From Alphaproteobacteria bacterium (lineage in GTDB: Bacteria; Pseudomonadota; Alphaproteobacteria; UBA2966; CAIVPW01): a stretch of DNA of 51,235 bases. Position numbers and translations under genes: made by a program. The notes beneath the pieces were generated by a model. The model searched no databases, was not told the origin of the DNA, and saw only the letters and a list, made by a program, of their open reading frames with translations. Location: positions 1-51,235 of the forward strand of contig JABHVE010000059.1 in NCBI GenBank assembly GCA_018658465.1, in the 5' to 3' direction. This document shows, piece by piece, positions 41,934-51,205 of the stretch; the stretch's first letter is position 1; every line of letters begins with the position of its first letter.

Positions 41934-42398
41934 TCAGTCGATCTCGAACACCGCGTCTATTTCAACAGAGGCATCGAAGGGTAGGGACCCGGCACCGGCG
42001 GCAAACCGTGCATGGAGCCCGCGGTCGCCCAACACTTCGCCGATCAGTTTTGATGCACCGTTCAGCACCTGGGGGTGATCGACGAAATCCGGCGTTGCAT
42101 TCACAAAGCCCCCTAACTTTACACACCGCACCCGATCCAGATCGCCGTCGGCAGCGGATTTCGCCTGGGCCAGAATATTCAGGGCGCAAAGGCGCGCGGC
42201 TTCTTGGGCTTGGTCTGTGGTCACTGCATCGCCGACCTTGCCGGTGATCGCGACCTTGCCATCCGCCATGGGTAGCTGTCCGGCGATATAAATTGTGTTC
42301 CCCGCGATCACATAGGGGGCGTAGTTGGCGGCGGCCTTGGCGGGCTCCGGCAAGGTGATGCCCAGCTCGTTTAGGCGCTGATCGGTTTGTCCTGTCAT
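41934..42398 (-). CDS. RidA family protein
   Basis: LNELGITLPEPAKAAANYAPYVIAGNTIYIAGQLPM... VKLGGFVNATPDFVDHPQVLNGASKL. Confidence 0.93.
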   Translation of the reverse strand: MTGQTDQRLNELGITLPEPAKAAANYAPYVIAGNTIYIAGQLPMADGKVAITGKVGDAVTTDQAQEAARLCALNILAQAKSAADGDLDRVRCVKLGGFVNATPDFVDHPQVLNGASKLIGEVLGDRGLHARFAAGAGSLPFDASVEIDAVFEID

Positions 42399-42430
42399 GG
42401 TCTGCTCCCCTTAAAGATTATTCTGGTCAT

Positions 42431-42844
42431 TTACTCTGGGATTTGACTGGGCCGCGTCACGATCCACGATGCGATGATTGCCAATACAGCCCCCACGCCA
42501 ACGGGCAAAATCCAGGTATCGGCCAGCCAACCCAGAATGCCGACGCTAACCGACATCATCGAAACCGCCAACACCTTGGCCTTAACCGGGATGACTCCGT
42601 ATTGGTTCCAGGCCCGGGCGGTAGCACCAAATCGCGGGTGGTTATACAGCCAATCATGAAAACATTGGGATGAGTTGGAAAAGGCCCAAAGCGCCAGCAA
42701 TATGAAAATGGTCGAGGGCCAAACCGGCAAGAACACACCGACGACGCCGAAACCCACCATAATCCAACCAAAGGCGAACAAGGCGTGCCGAGCCGGTGTC
42801 GATCGGCGCACGCGATTGCTGAACGAAAGGTGTTTCTGGGCCAT
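42431..42844 (-). CDS. DUF454/YbaN family inner membrane protein
   Basis: GVVGVFLPVWPSTIFILLALWAFSNSSQCFHDWLYNHPRFG. Confidence 0.87.
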   Translation of the reverse strand: MAQKHLSFSNRVRRSTPARHALFAFGWIMVGFGVVGVFLPVWPSTIFILLALWAFSNSSQCFHDWLYNHPRFGATARAWNQYGVIPVKAKVLAVSMMSVSVGILGWLADTWILPVGVGAVLAIIASWIVTRPSQIPE

Positions 42845-42914
42845 CGCCCAAGTTTAGCCACCCCCGGTCCGGGCGACCAGGGAGCAGCTGATGGTCGAGA
42901 GGTCTTTTTTGGGC

Positions 42915-43703
42915 CTAGCTTGCGGCGGTGGCGGGGGCCACCGTCAGGTCGTCGATGGGGGTATAGCGCAGTCCCTTGGACCGCTTGTCCTTGTACATGG
43001 CCAAATCGGCCCGGCGCAGCACCTCGGCGAATTCGGATTTGGCATTGTAGTTTGCCGATCCAAAACTTGCCTGAAGCGGGATTACCCGACGATCATGTTC
43101 ACAGTCGGATTGGCGCAACAAGGTTTGCAGTCGCTTGGCCCGGTACATGCCCTCCCGGGGACTGGTGTGGGCCAGAATGACTGCAAATTCGTCGCCGCCC
43201 AAACGGGCGACAAAATCTGTGGTGCGGATGTTGTTGCCAAGAACTTCGGCGACGGCCTTCAGGACTGCATCGCCGCAATCGTGGCCGTGGCGGTCGTTGA
43301 CATCTTTGAAGTAATCCAAGTCAGCAAGAACAATGACGCCGCTGTCCCCATGGCGGGTGGCGGCGGCCAGGGTACGACGCAATGTTTCGTCAAAGCCCCG
43401 ACGATTGGCGATCCCGGTCAGAAAATCCGTCCGTGACAAAGATTCCAAATTTTCGATGTGGGTTTCAAGGTCTTCGATTTTGCGTTCGGCGTTTGCCACC
43501 ATTCCGATTGCCCGTTCCAACAATCTGAGCTGATCGGTTTGTTCTTGCTTAGACATGTCGGAACGATTGCGGATCGAGTCGACAATCTGCCGGGCCAATT
43601 GGCCAACATGGGCGGCCAATTTTGGATCGGCGCCACGGTCATCGACCAATGGGCCGTTGGTGAGTTCAGCTTCTGGCAGAGTGGTGGCCAAAGACGATTG
43701 CAT
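42915..43703 (-). CDS. GGDEF-domain diguanylate cyclase
   Basis: SRTDFLTGIANRRGFDETLRR... DFVARLGGDEFAVILAHT; start at MQSSLATTL chosen. Confidence 0.9.
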   Translation of the reverse strand: MQSSLATTLPEAELTNGPLVDDRGADPKLAAHVGQLARQIVDSIRNRSDMSKQEQTDQLRLLERAIGMVANAERKIEDLETHIENLESLSRTDFLTGIANRRGFDETLRRTLAAATRHGDSGVIVLADLDYFKDVNDRHGHDCGDAVLKAVAEVLGNNIRTTDFVARLGGDEFAVILAHTSPREGMYRAKRLQTLLRQSDCEHDRRVIPLQASFGSANYNAKSEFAEVLRRADLAMYKDKRSKGLRYTPIDDLTVAPATAAS

Positions 43704-43971
43704 GACTAATCCTTCCAACAGTCGAACACAGATAAAAACTTCGGGAACTACCGCACTTTGTTCCCCAGACTTTGTTCCCAGATAGAGAGCAAAGGTCGTG
43801 CCACGGAAATTTCGTTGAATTTCAGTCAGTTGCCTGGGTGGAGGTCGGCAAAAATTGCCCCCCGGCAATAACTGCGGTGGGGACATTTCCGGGTGGCGGT
43901 TTCAGCGGCTTAAGCGGTCTCGTCGATTGGAGTAAGGTGGAGGCAGTCTTCGCCCCACATTCAGGACATCC

Positions 43972-44787
43972 ATGTTGAAATCCTCTGTCGCGTTTTTAAC
44001 TGCAACGGTACTTGCAACCGGGCCACTTCTGGCCGGGCAGAGTCTTGCCGCCCCCTTGGCATCGCACCGGGCCACATACGCAATGAATTTGGTTTCTGCC
44101 TTGCCACAAAGCGGCATCGTTGGTGTTACCGGCGTGTTTTGGGTGGAACAAATTCCGGGATGCGGGGGCATTACATTGCGCCAAGCCGTGCAGTTGACCA
44201 TGAGCGCCGAGGGCGGGGCCGCCGTGGGCACGCGCTTCGCCGCCACGGTGTGGGAAAGCGAGGACGGGACCTCTATGACCTTTTCCACGGTCAACGAAGT
44301 GGCGGGGGATGTGGTGGAAGCCTTTACCGGAACTGCTGAACTTGGCGGACCTGGGATGGGCGGCGTGGTGGAATATACCGAGCCCGCGGCCATGACCATG
44401 GCGTTGCCATCGGGGGTGCTGTTTCCCTTGGCCCTGACCCGCACGGTGCTGGCGGCGGCCGATGCCGGTACCCATTTTTTGGATCTCACCGGGTTCGATG
44501 GCGGCGGTCAGGACACCCTAACAGCGGTGTCGGTGTTCATTGGCGCAGCGTTTGGGCCAGGGGAAGAAACCCCACCCAATGGGGTGAGTTTCTTGGGCGA
44601 TCAACGGTCGTGGCAGACTAGGTACGCCCATTACGATCTTGCGTCACAAGCCCCCGAACCAATTTTTGAAGTGGGCTATCGGCTGTTCGAAAACGGGGTG
44701 ATTACCGATTTGATCTTGGATTACGGCGATTTCCAGGTCAGCGGCATCCTGGAGTCCCTGGAAGATATTCCGCTCCCGGCGTGCTAA
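43972..44787 (+). CDS. DUF1849 / EipB-like periplasmic protein
   Basis: Signal peptide, LASHRATYAMNLVSA..., WESEDGTSMTFSTVNEVAG. Confidence 0.8.
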   Translation: MLKSSVAFLTATVLATGPLLAGQSLAAPLASHRATYAMNLVSALPQSGIVGVTGVFWVEQIPGCGGITLRQAVQLTMSAEGGAAVGTRFAATVWESEDGTSMTFSTVNEVAGDVVEAFTGTAELGGPGMGGVVEYTEPAAMTMALPSGVLFPLALTRTVLAAADAGTHFLDLTGFDGGGQDTLTAVSVFIGAAFGPGEETPPNGVSFLGDQRSWQTRYAHYDLASQAPEPIFEVGYRLFENGVITDLILDYGDFQVSGILESLEDIPLPAC

Positions 44788-44808
44788 TCCGATCCAAATA
44801 TGAAAGGG

Positions 44809-45081
44809 CTACATGGGGGGGGAATACCCGGGCAACTGGCCGCGCGCTTGGCCGATCATCCCCGGCGGCACCTCTAAAGCCCGGCAAAATTCGATGACCA
44901 TGGCTTCGTTGCTCAGCAAATAATCCAGAACACCTGCCAATAATTCCGGGTCGTCGGCCTTATCGCGAAGCTCTTCTGGGCCCAAGCCGGTAGACCCAAG
45001 AAAACGCCCCAAGCGCTCAGCATCCGCCGCCAAGAACGCCAGGGCCTTGAAGGCAATGCGCTCTGCTTCCTCGCTATTCAT
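44809..45081 (-). CDS. DUF3572 domain protein
   Basis: AERIAFKALAFLAADAERLGRFLGSTGLGPEELR; upstream of divK. Confidence 0.85.
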   Translation of the reverse strand: MNSEEAERIAFKALAFLAADAERLGRFLGSTGLGPEELRDKADDPELLAGVLDYLLSNEAMVIEFCRALEVPPGMIGQARGQLPGYSPPM

Positions 45082-45226
45082 TGTTGAAGCTCTACTCTCA
45101 TTATGAGGCCCTAGATTGCCTGGGTTGGCGGCTGGGGTTCAAGGTGGTACTACGGGTAGTAGCGTACCGCGAAGTACCGGATTCTATGCGGTTTTTTCCG
45201 GTTACCCAATTATTTTGCAGGGCCCT

Positions 45227-45598
45227 ATGACAAAAACCATTCTTATTGTTGAGGATAACGAGCTCAACATGAAGCTGTTTCGGGACCTGTTGAAGGCCCA
45301 CGACTTCGAAACCCTTGAAACTAGGGATGGGATGGAGGCCCTGGATATGGCCCGCGCCAACAAGCCGGACCTGATCCTGATGGATATCCAGCTTCCCGGT
45401 GTTTCGGGCCTAGAGGTAACGCGCCAAATCAAAGCGGACGACAGTATCAAATCCATTCCGGTGGTGGCGGTAACGGCCTTCGCCACGAAGGGGGATGAAG
45501 ATCGAATTCGAGAAGGTGGATGTGAGGCGTACATCGCCAAGCCCATCCGCATTGAAGAACTTATTTCCACCGTCCGCCGATTCGTAGACGGCGACTGA
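45227..45598 (+). CDS. divK: Single-domain response regulator DivK
   Basis: [35 protein letters not shown]... [22 protein letters not shown]; adjacent to pleD. Confidence 0.93.
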   Translation: MTKTILIVEDNELNMKLFRDLLKAHDFETLETRDGMEALDMARANKPDLILMDIQLPGVSGLEVTRQIKADDSIKSIPVVAVTAFATKGDEDRIREGGCEAYIAKPIRIEELISTVRRFVDGD

Positions 45599-45656
45599 CA
45601 TTCGGACCCCCAATGTTTGCTAGCCCAGTGGTCAGAGTTGAAATAGGGGTGCGGTC

Positions 45657-47060
45657 ATGACCGCCCGCGTTTTGGTCGTCGACGATATTCTCCCAAATGT
45701 AAAAGTCTTGGAAGCCAAATTGGCGGCCGAGTACTACGACGTCACCACCGCCCTAAGCGGTAAGGAGGCGTTGGAGGAAATGGCCAAGGCCCCGCCGGAT
45801 ATCGTTTTGTTGGATGTCATGATGCCGGGCATGGATGGCTTCGAAGTCTGCCGAATAATTCGCGCCACCCCTGAAATTGCCCATGTGCCCGTGGTCATGG
45901 TCACCGCTTTGTCGGACCCCGAAGATCGGGTGCGAGGCTTGGAAGCCGGTGCCGATGATTTCCTCACCAAACCGGTCAACGATATTGCGCTGATTGCCCG
46001 ACTGCGTTCCCTTGTGCGGCTGAAATTGATGATGGACGAATTTCGTCTTCGCGAGGAAACCTCTAGCCAGTTTGGGGTGATGGATGGCCAGGGAATAGAC
46101 GCTGATGACATCACAGGTGCCCGGGTGCTGATCGTCGAGGATGAGCCAGCGGACGCAGAAGTAATGCACAAGGCGTTGGACAGCTTGGTCACAGTGATCG
46201 AAGAACCCGATGGGGAAAAAGCCCTGGCCACAGCGCGAGACGGTAATTTTGATTTGATCATTGTCAGCCTCAGCCTTCGGGAGAGCGACGGCATGCGTTT
46301 GTGTTCCCATTTGCGGGCCATGGCGCAACCCCGCCAGACCTCGATTTTGGTTTTGATTTGGGAAGATGCCACCAAAGAACTGGTTCGAGCCCTGGACATC
46401 GGCGTCAATGATTACGTCACCAAACCCATTGATCGCAACGAACTGGTGGCCCGCACCCGCACCCAAATTCGCCGCAAGCGGTACCAAGATGGCCTGCGCT
46501 CCTCTTACGAAAAAAGTATGGAAATGGCCACCACAGATGGTCTGACCGGGCTCCATAACCGCAGCTATGCCACCAGCCATATCGAAAATCTTGTGACCCG
46601 CGCCAACACCGATGGGAAGCCGATTTCGGTGATGATGCTGGACATCGATTTTTTCAAAAAGGTCAACGACACATACGGCCACGCGGCTGGCGACGAAGTG
46701 CTGCGTGAATTTGCCGAGCGCCTCAAAGCCCAGCTGCGCGGCATTGATTTGGCGGTGCGCTATGGCGGCGAAGAATTTGTTGTGGTGATGCCCGATACCG
46801 ATGGGGCCACCGGCAATTTGGTTGCGGAACGCTTGCGTCTGGGGATGGCCGACAAACCGTTCAAACTGGAATCCACAAAGGATCCCTTGGCGGTCACGGT
46901 CAGCATTGGGGTTGCCTCATCCCATAGCAGTCACGAATCTGCCGCTTCGATGTTGGAGCGCGCCGACAAAGCCATGTACGCGGCAAAAAATTCGGGCCGC
47001 AACAAGGTCGTGGCCGACGATGTGATTGGCGGCAAGGCCGACAAGACAGCCGCCAGCTAG
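45657..47060 (+). CDS. pleD: PleD response regulator diguanylate cyclase (REC-REC-GGDEF)
   Basis: MTARVLVVDDILPNVKVLEAKL... LLDVMMPGMDGFEVCR; second REC; YGGEEFVVVMPDTD. Confidence 0.95.
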   Translation: MTARVLVVDDILPNVKVLEAKLAAEYYDVTTALSGKEALEEMAKAPPDIVLLDVMMPGMDGFEVCRIIRATPEIAHVPVVMVTALSDPEDRVRGLEAGADDFLTKPVNDIALIARLRSLVRLKLMMDEFRLREETSSQFGVMDGQGIDADDITGARVLIVEDEPADAEVMHKALDSLVTVIEEPDGEKALATARDGNFDLIIVSLSLRESDGMRLCSHLRAMAQPRQTSILVLIWEDATKELVRALDIGVNDYVTKPIDRNELVARTRTQIRRKRYQDGLRSSYEKSMEMATTDGLTGLHNRSYATSHIENLVTRANTDGKPISVMMLDIDFFKKVNDTYGHAAGDEVLREFAERLKAQLRGIDLAVRYGGEEFVVVMPDTDGATGNLVAERLRLGMADKPFKLESTKDPLAVTVSIGVASSHSSHESAASMLERADKAMYAAKNSGRNKVVADDVIGGKADKTAAS

Positions 47061-47077
47061 CGCTTTTTTTTGTCGTT

Positions 47078-47109
47078 CAGATTCACGTGCCCCCAAAGGG
47101 CACGATCTG
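47078..47109 (+). repeat. Hairpin repeat copy C1 (subtype II)
   Basis: CAGATTCACGTGCCCCCAAAGGGCACGATCTG, flanked GTT...CACT. Confidence 0.9.
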
Positions 47110-47127
47110 CACTCATATTTTTGCCGT

Positions 47128-47152
47128 TCAGATTCACGCGACTTTGTCCTGA
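47128..47152 (+). repeat. Truncated hairpin repeat C2 (5' arm only)
   Basis: GTTCAGATTCACGCGACTTTGTCCTGAC; no CGATCTG arm. Confidence 0.7.
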
Positions 47153-47156
47153 CGTT

Positions 47157-47189
47157 CAGATTCACGCGGTGCAAGCGCACCACGATCTG
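47157..47189 (+). repeat. Hairpin repeat copy C3 (subtype II)
   Basis: CAGATTCACGCGGTGCAAGCGCACCACGATCTG. Confidence 0.9.
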
Positions 47190-47288
47190 CACTTAGCCCT
47201 CTCTTCGGCGGTCAGCAGGACCGATCTGCTCGCGCGACCATTCCTGCATTTCAGTTGTGCCCAGAAGGCCAACCCTACCGACCCCGTC

Positions 47289-47345
47289 ACCCCCGGACTT
47301 GATCCGGGGGTCCAACGTACGAAAGGCCGGGTCAAACCCGGCCTT
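47289..47345. repeat. Different intergenic palindromes: CCCCCGGACTTGATCCGGGGG and AAGGCCGGGTCAAACCCGGCCTT
   Basis: Two adjacent near-perfect inverted repeats; resembles the GTCACCCCCGGACTTGATCCGGGGGTCCA palindrome seen widely in alphaproteobacteria. Confidence 0.75.
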
Positions 47346-47373
47346 GGAATCCTGCCTTCTTAATTTTACCTTT

Positions 47374-47405
47374 CAGATTCACGTGCCCTCAGAGGGCACG
47401 ATCTG
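47374..47405 (+). repeat. Hairpin repeat copy C4 (subtype II), 2 bp from the rpmG stop
   Basis: CAGATTCACGTGCCCTCAGAGGGCACGATCTG. Confidence 0.9.
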
Positions 47406-47407
47406 CA

Positions 47408-47575
47408 CTATTTAATCTTAGCTTCCTTGAAGTCCACGTGCTTGCGCACAACCGGATCGTACTTCTTCATCACCATTTTTTCGGTGAGATTCCGGGGGTT
47501 CTTCTTGGTGACGTAATAAAAGCCGGTGTCGGCTGTGCTCACCAATTTGATCTTAACTGTTGATGGTTTGGCCAT
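47408..47575 (-). CDS. rpmG: 50S ribosomal protein L33
   Basis: [55 protein letters not shown]. Confidence 0.97.
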   Translation of the reverse strand: MAKPSTVKIKLVSTADTGFYYVTKKNPRNLTEKMVMKKYDPVVRKHVDFKEAKIK

Positions 47576-47642
47576 GGTTCTCGGTACTTTCCTGAACGGT
47601 GGCGGCACAATACCCGTAGGCGGCTGTATGTCAAGGTAAGTG

Positions 47643-47674
47643 CAGATCGTCGCCCAAAGGGCGGCGTGAATCTG
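47643..47674 (-). repeat. Hairpin repeat copy C5 (subtype II)
   Basis: Reverse complement CAGATTCACGCCGCCCTTTGGGCGACGATCTG. Confidence 0.9.
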
Positions 47675-47693
47675 AACGACAAATCTAGGAGTG

Positions 47694-47752
47694 CAGATCG
47701 CCGTCCCTCTTATCTGGTCGCTGCTCCGCAGCATTGGGACGGCGTGAATCTG
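47694..47752 (-). repeat. Hairpin repeat copy C6 (subtype II, enlarged inner region)
   Basis: Reverse complement starts CAGATTCACGCCGTCCC and ends GGGACGGCGATCTG; same outer arms, 59-nt core. Confidence 0.88.
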
Positions 47753-47763
47753 AACGTAACAAA

Positions 47764-48936
47764 TCAGCCCGTCCGCTGAAATATCTCCCGGTGGCGAATT
47801 GCGATCAAAACCGCGAAGCCGCCGCACAGAACGGCCAGGGTCCACGGCAGGCCGTTGGGGCCAAAGACATCCATGGCCACACCCGTCAGCGCCGGCCCAG
47901 CGGCACCACCGGCCCCATACAGAATGGAAATGGCGGAAATGGCGGTGACCAACTCGGTGCCCGTGAAACGCGCCCCCACCTGAGCGACGGCGACGGTGTA
48001 GATGGACATGATAAATCCGGCCCAGACGAACAACAGCGGCCAAAATAATATCGGGATCGAAATGACCAACGGGATGGCCAAGGCCCCAGCGAACCCAACC
48101 AGTGCGCAGACAAATAGGATGCGAAACCGATCAAAGCGGTCTGAAAGCATGCCGGCCGGAACTTGAAAGGCCATTTCCCCCGCTCCCACCGCAGCGACGA
48201 TTAAAGCCGCGATCCCGAAGCTGAAGCCCAGTTGCACACCAAACACCGGGAACAGTGCGGTTGCTGCGGTTTCGAAGAAGGCGATAACAAATGCCGCCGC
48301 CATCAAGGTGGGTGCTGCGGCCATCATCGTAAACAACCCCTTGGGCAAGCCAATACCCAAATCCGGGGCCGCGCGCCGTGCCAGAAACATGGGCGGTGCC
48401 ACCGCCACCGCCAAGATTAGCGCAGCGACCACAAATGGGGTCCAACCCTCGATCCCAGTCATTGCAACCAGCACCGGCCCCAATGCGAAGCCGCCGGCGA
48501 TGACCGAGGCATAAAACCCAATGGTGCGCCCTCGGGTTTTTTCTGACGCAGCCTCAAGGATCCAGGCGTCACTGACGACAAAAAGCGTGTTGATGCCAAG
48601 GCCCAGCACAAAGCGAACCCCAAACCACGCCCAGATGTTGGCGAACAGGGGCAGGGTCAACAGCATCGTGATGGTCAAGCCGATAGCGGCCATCATTGTC
48701 CCGCTTGGCCCTAGGCGACGCACCAAAGGCGGAATAAGGGGGGCAGAGGCGAGGACGCCGACAAAGGTCGCGGCGCTGTTGAGCCCAATCAGGGTGCTGG
48801 AATATCCCTGATCCTCCAGGATCAACGACAACAACGGATGGGTCAGGCCCAGGGTCAGGCCATACCCCCCCATGGCTCCGGCGATCGCCACCACACTCCA
48901 TCGCCGCGCAGACAGGGTGGGGGGCGGCTGGGTCAT
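47764..48936 (-). CDS. MFS transporter
   Basis: 12-TM-like; [66 protein letters not shown] overlap with rnr stop. Confidence 0.9.
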   Translation of the reverse strand: MTQPPPTLSARRWSVVAIAGAMGGYGLTLGLTHPLLSLILEDQGYSSTLIGLNSAATFVGVLASAPLIPPLVRRLGPSGTMMAAIGLTITMLLTLPLFANIWAWFGVRFVLGLGINTLFVVSDAWILEAASEKTRGRTIGFYASVIAGGFALGPVLVAMTGIEGWTPFVVAALILAVAVAPPMFLARRAAPDLGIGLPKGLFTMMAAAPTLMAAAFVIAFFETAATALFPVFGVQLGFSFGIAALIVAAVGAGEMAFQVPAGMLSDRFDRFRILFVCALVGFAGALAIPLVISIPILFWPLLFVWAGFIMSIYTVAVAQVGARFTGTELVTAISAISILYGAGGAAGPALTGVAMDVFGPNGLPWTLAVLCGGFAVLIAIRHREIFQRTG

Positions 48937-51191
48937 TTCTTAGGGCGGCGTTTGGTACGGCGTTTGGATTTGGGTCTTGGACCACGCCCAGGTGCGCCAC
49001 GCCCCGGTGCGCCGCGTCCCGGTCGCCGGGGTCGGGACACCGCCGCGTCGTGATCGATTTTTCCGCCCGATTTCATTTCTAGCAACAAGCCGCCGGTGGC
49101 TGGGACGGCCTCCAGAATCCCCACGGTCACAGAATCGCCCAACGTGTACACCCGGTGGCCGCGCTCGCCGATCAAGCGGTGGCGGGGTTCATCCCATTGA
49201 TAGAAATCATCCTCCAAGGTGCGCATGGGAACCAGGCCATCGGCACCGGTTTCGGTCAATGTGACGAACAGTCCAGCCTTGGTGACACCGGCAATCCGCC
49301 CAGGCAATTCGGCGCCAATTTGGTCGGCCAAAAAGGTAGCCAGGTACCGCGCCAAGGCATCCCGCTCCGCCGCAATGGCACGGCGCTCGGTCATGGAAAT
49401 GTGTTGGGCTATGGCTTCCAACCCTGTGCCATCTGTGCCGGCCATCCCCCCCGATCCCAACCCAAGGGTCGAAATTAACGCCCGGTGAACCAGCACATCC
49501 GCATACCGCCGGATGGGTGAGGTGAAGTGAACGTAGCGGGTCAAATTCAGGCCAAAGTGCGGTGCAGCGTGGGTGCTGTATTCGGCCTTGGCCTGGGCCC
49601 GCAACGTTGCCTGATGGACGGCTGGGGCATCCGCCGTGTCAGCCGCCTTGCGCAGAACCCCGTTGAACATGCGCGGGGTGGGGCGCTGGCCTTTGTCCAG
49701 GCGCAGCCCCAGGGAGTCCAAGAATTCGGCCAAGGCCACAACACGCTCACGTTCGGGTTGGTCGTGGACCCGGTACATGCATGGTGCCTGGGCTTCGGTC
49801 AGAACTTCAGCGGCGGCGACGTTGGCGGCGATCATCAAGTCTTCGATCAGCTGATGCGAGGCGATGTGGGCCACGGTCTCGACCCGTTCCACATGGCCAT
49901 CGTCCCCCAGCACCACGTTGATTTCGGCTGTCACGATTTCCAAAGGCTCGCGGGCTTTGCGGGCTTTGGCCAAGACCTTGTGGGCGCCATACAAATTGGC
50001 CACCAGGCCGATGATGTTTTCGTCGCCGCCGCCTTTGTCGTTGTCGTGGATATCCTGAACTTGCCCATAGGTCAGCCGCTTCACCGAGCGCATCAGGCCA
50101 CGATCAAATTGATGGCGGGTCACCTGACCGCTGGCATCCAACCACAGGGTCGCCACCATGCACGCCCGGTCTTTGGCTTCTTCCAACGAGCACAGACTTG
50201 CCGATAAGGCCTCGGGCAACATCGGCACCACCCGGTCGGGGAAATACGCGGAATTACCGCGGTTCTTGGCCTCAACGTCGAGGGCGCTGCCCGGGGTCAC
50301 GTAATGGGCGGCATCAGCGATGGCCACCCGCACGATCCATCCGCCGTCATTGTCTGTGTCGGGTTCCGCCCACACCGCATCGTCGAAATCCCGGGCGGTT
50401 TCCGGGTCGATGGTGATGAACGGCACGTCGCGAAAATCGGTGCGGTCGCCCAGATCAGGCACCTTCGCCGCCTTAGCTTCGGCCAACGCATCATCCGAGA
50501 AATTGTCGGGCAGCCCGTGTTCATGGATTGCGGTAAGGCTGAGTGTTCGGGCGTCGGTCATGGGCCCCACCCGGGTTCGCACGCGCACGCGTGCGGGACC
50601 ATAGGCCTTTCCGGGGACAAGATCGGCCACCACAACATCCCCCGGGGCGGCATCGCCCGGATCGTCGACAATAAATTCTGTGCGGGTTCTGCGGTTCACC
50701 GGCGCCAAGCGCAGCTCTCGTCCGCTCTCTTCGATGACTCCCAAAATCTCTGACGGCGGCGATGGCAGGACCCGCATGATCTTGCCTTGGTAGGCACCAC
50801 CGGATTTGGCAATGCGCGCCAACACCCGATCGCCGGGGGCGCAGGCCAAAGCACGGGAGCTGCCAGTCAGATGAACCGATGGACGAGGGACATCATGCTT
50901 CCAAGCAGCCGGGGCCCCAACAAGATCGCCGTCATTATCGACGCCGGTAATTTCCAACACCATCACGGGGGGCAACCCGGGCCGTCCCCGACGGGAACTG
51001 CGTCCGCCTTCGATCAGGCCCTCGACCACAAAGTCGCGCAGAATGTTGCGCAGCCATACCCGGTCGTCGCCCTTCAAGCCAAACGATCGGGCGATTTCAC
51101 GCTTGCCGGAGTTGTTGGGATTGTCTGCGATGAATTCCAGCAGCGCTTCCCGGCTTGGCCGACGTGACCGGGGCGCGGTGGATTTTGCCAT
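48933..51191 (-). CDS. rnr: Ribonuclease R with basic/RG-rich C-terminal tail
   Basis: RNB domain: FITIDPETARDFDDAVWAEPD, HYVTPGSALDVEAKNRGNSAYFPDRVVPMLPEALSASLCSL; S1 domain C-terminal. Confidence 0.96.
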   Translation of the reverse strand: MAKSTAPRSRRPSREALLEFIADNPNNSGKREIARSFGLKGDDRVWLRNILRDFVVEGLIEGGRSSRRGRPGLPPVMVLEITGVDNDGDLVGAPAAWKHDVPRPSVHLTGSSRALACAPGDRVLARIAKSGGAYQGKIMRVLPSPPSEILGVIEESGRELRLAPVNRRTRTEFIVDDPGDAAPGDVVVADLVPGKAYGPARVRVRTRVGPMTDARTLSLTAIHEHGLPDNFSDDALAEAKAAKVPDLGDRTDFRDVPFITIDPETARDFDDAVWAEPDTDNDGGWIVRVAIADAAHYVTPGSALDVEAKNRGNSAYFPDRVVPMLPEALSASLCSLEEAKDRACMVATLWLDASGQVTRHQFDRGLMRSVKRLTYGQVQDIHDNDKGGGDENIIGLVANLYGAHKVLAKARKAREPLEIVTAEINVVLGDDGHVERVETVAHIASHQLIEDLMIAANVAAAEVLTEAQAPCMYRVHDQPERERVVALAEFLDSLGLRLDKGQRPTPRMFNGVLRKAADTADAPAVHQATLRAQAKAEYSTHAAPHFGLNLTRYVHFTSPIRRYADVLVHRALISTLGLGSGGMAGTDGTGLEAIAQHISMTERRAIAAERDALARYLATFLADQIGAELPGRIAGVTKAGLFVTLTETGADGLVPMRTLEDDFYQWDEPRHRLIGERGHRVYTLGDSVTVGILEAVPATGGLLLEMKSGGKIDHDAAVSRPRRPGRGAPGRGAPGRGPRPKSKRRTKRRPKK

Positions 51192-51205
51192 GGGTGCGAC
51201 CGGGG

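Noticed and set aside
44815-44822. G8 tract at the DUF3572 C-terminus
   Set aside because: Lies in the last few codons (GYSPPM*), with no downstream domain in another frame.
47070-47363. 97-aa plus-strand ORF after pleD
   Set aside because: Translation of the hairpin repeats and CCCCGGACTTGATCCGGGG palindrome, no coding signature.
47078-47752. CRISPR-like array at 47 kb
   Set aside because: Units are hairpins with covarying interiors, irregular spacing and mixed orientation, with no cas genes in the window.
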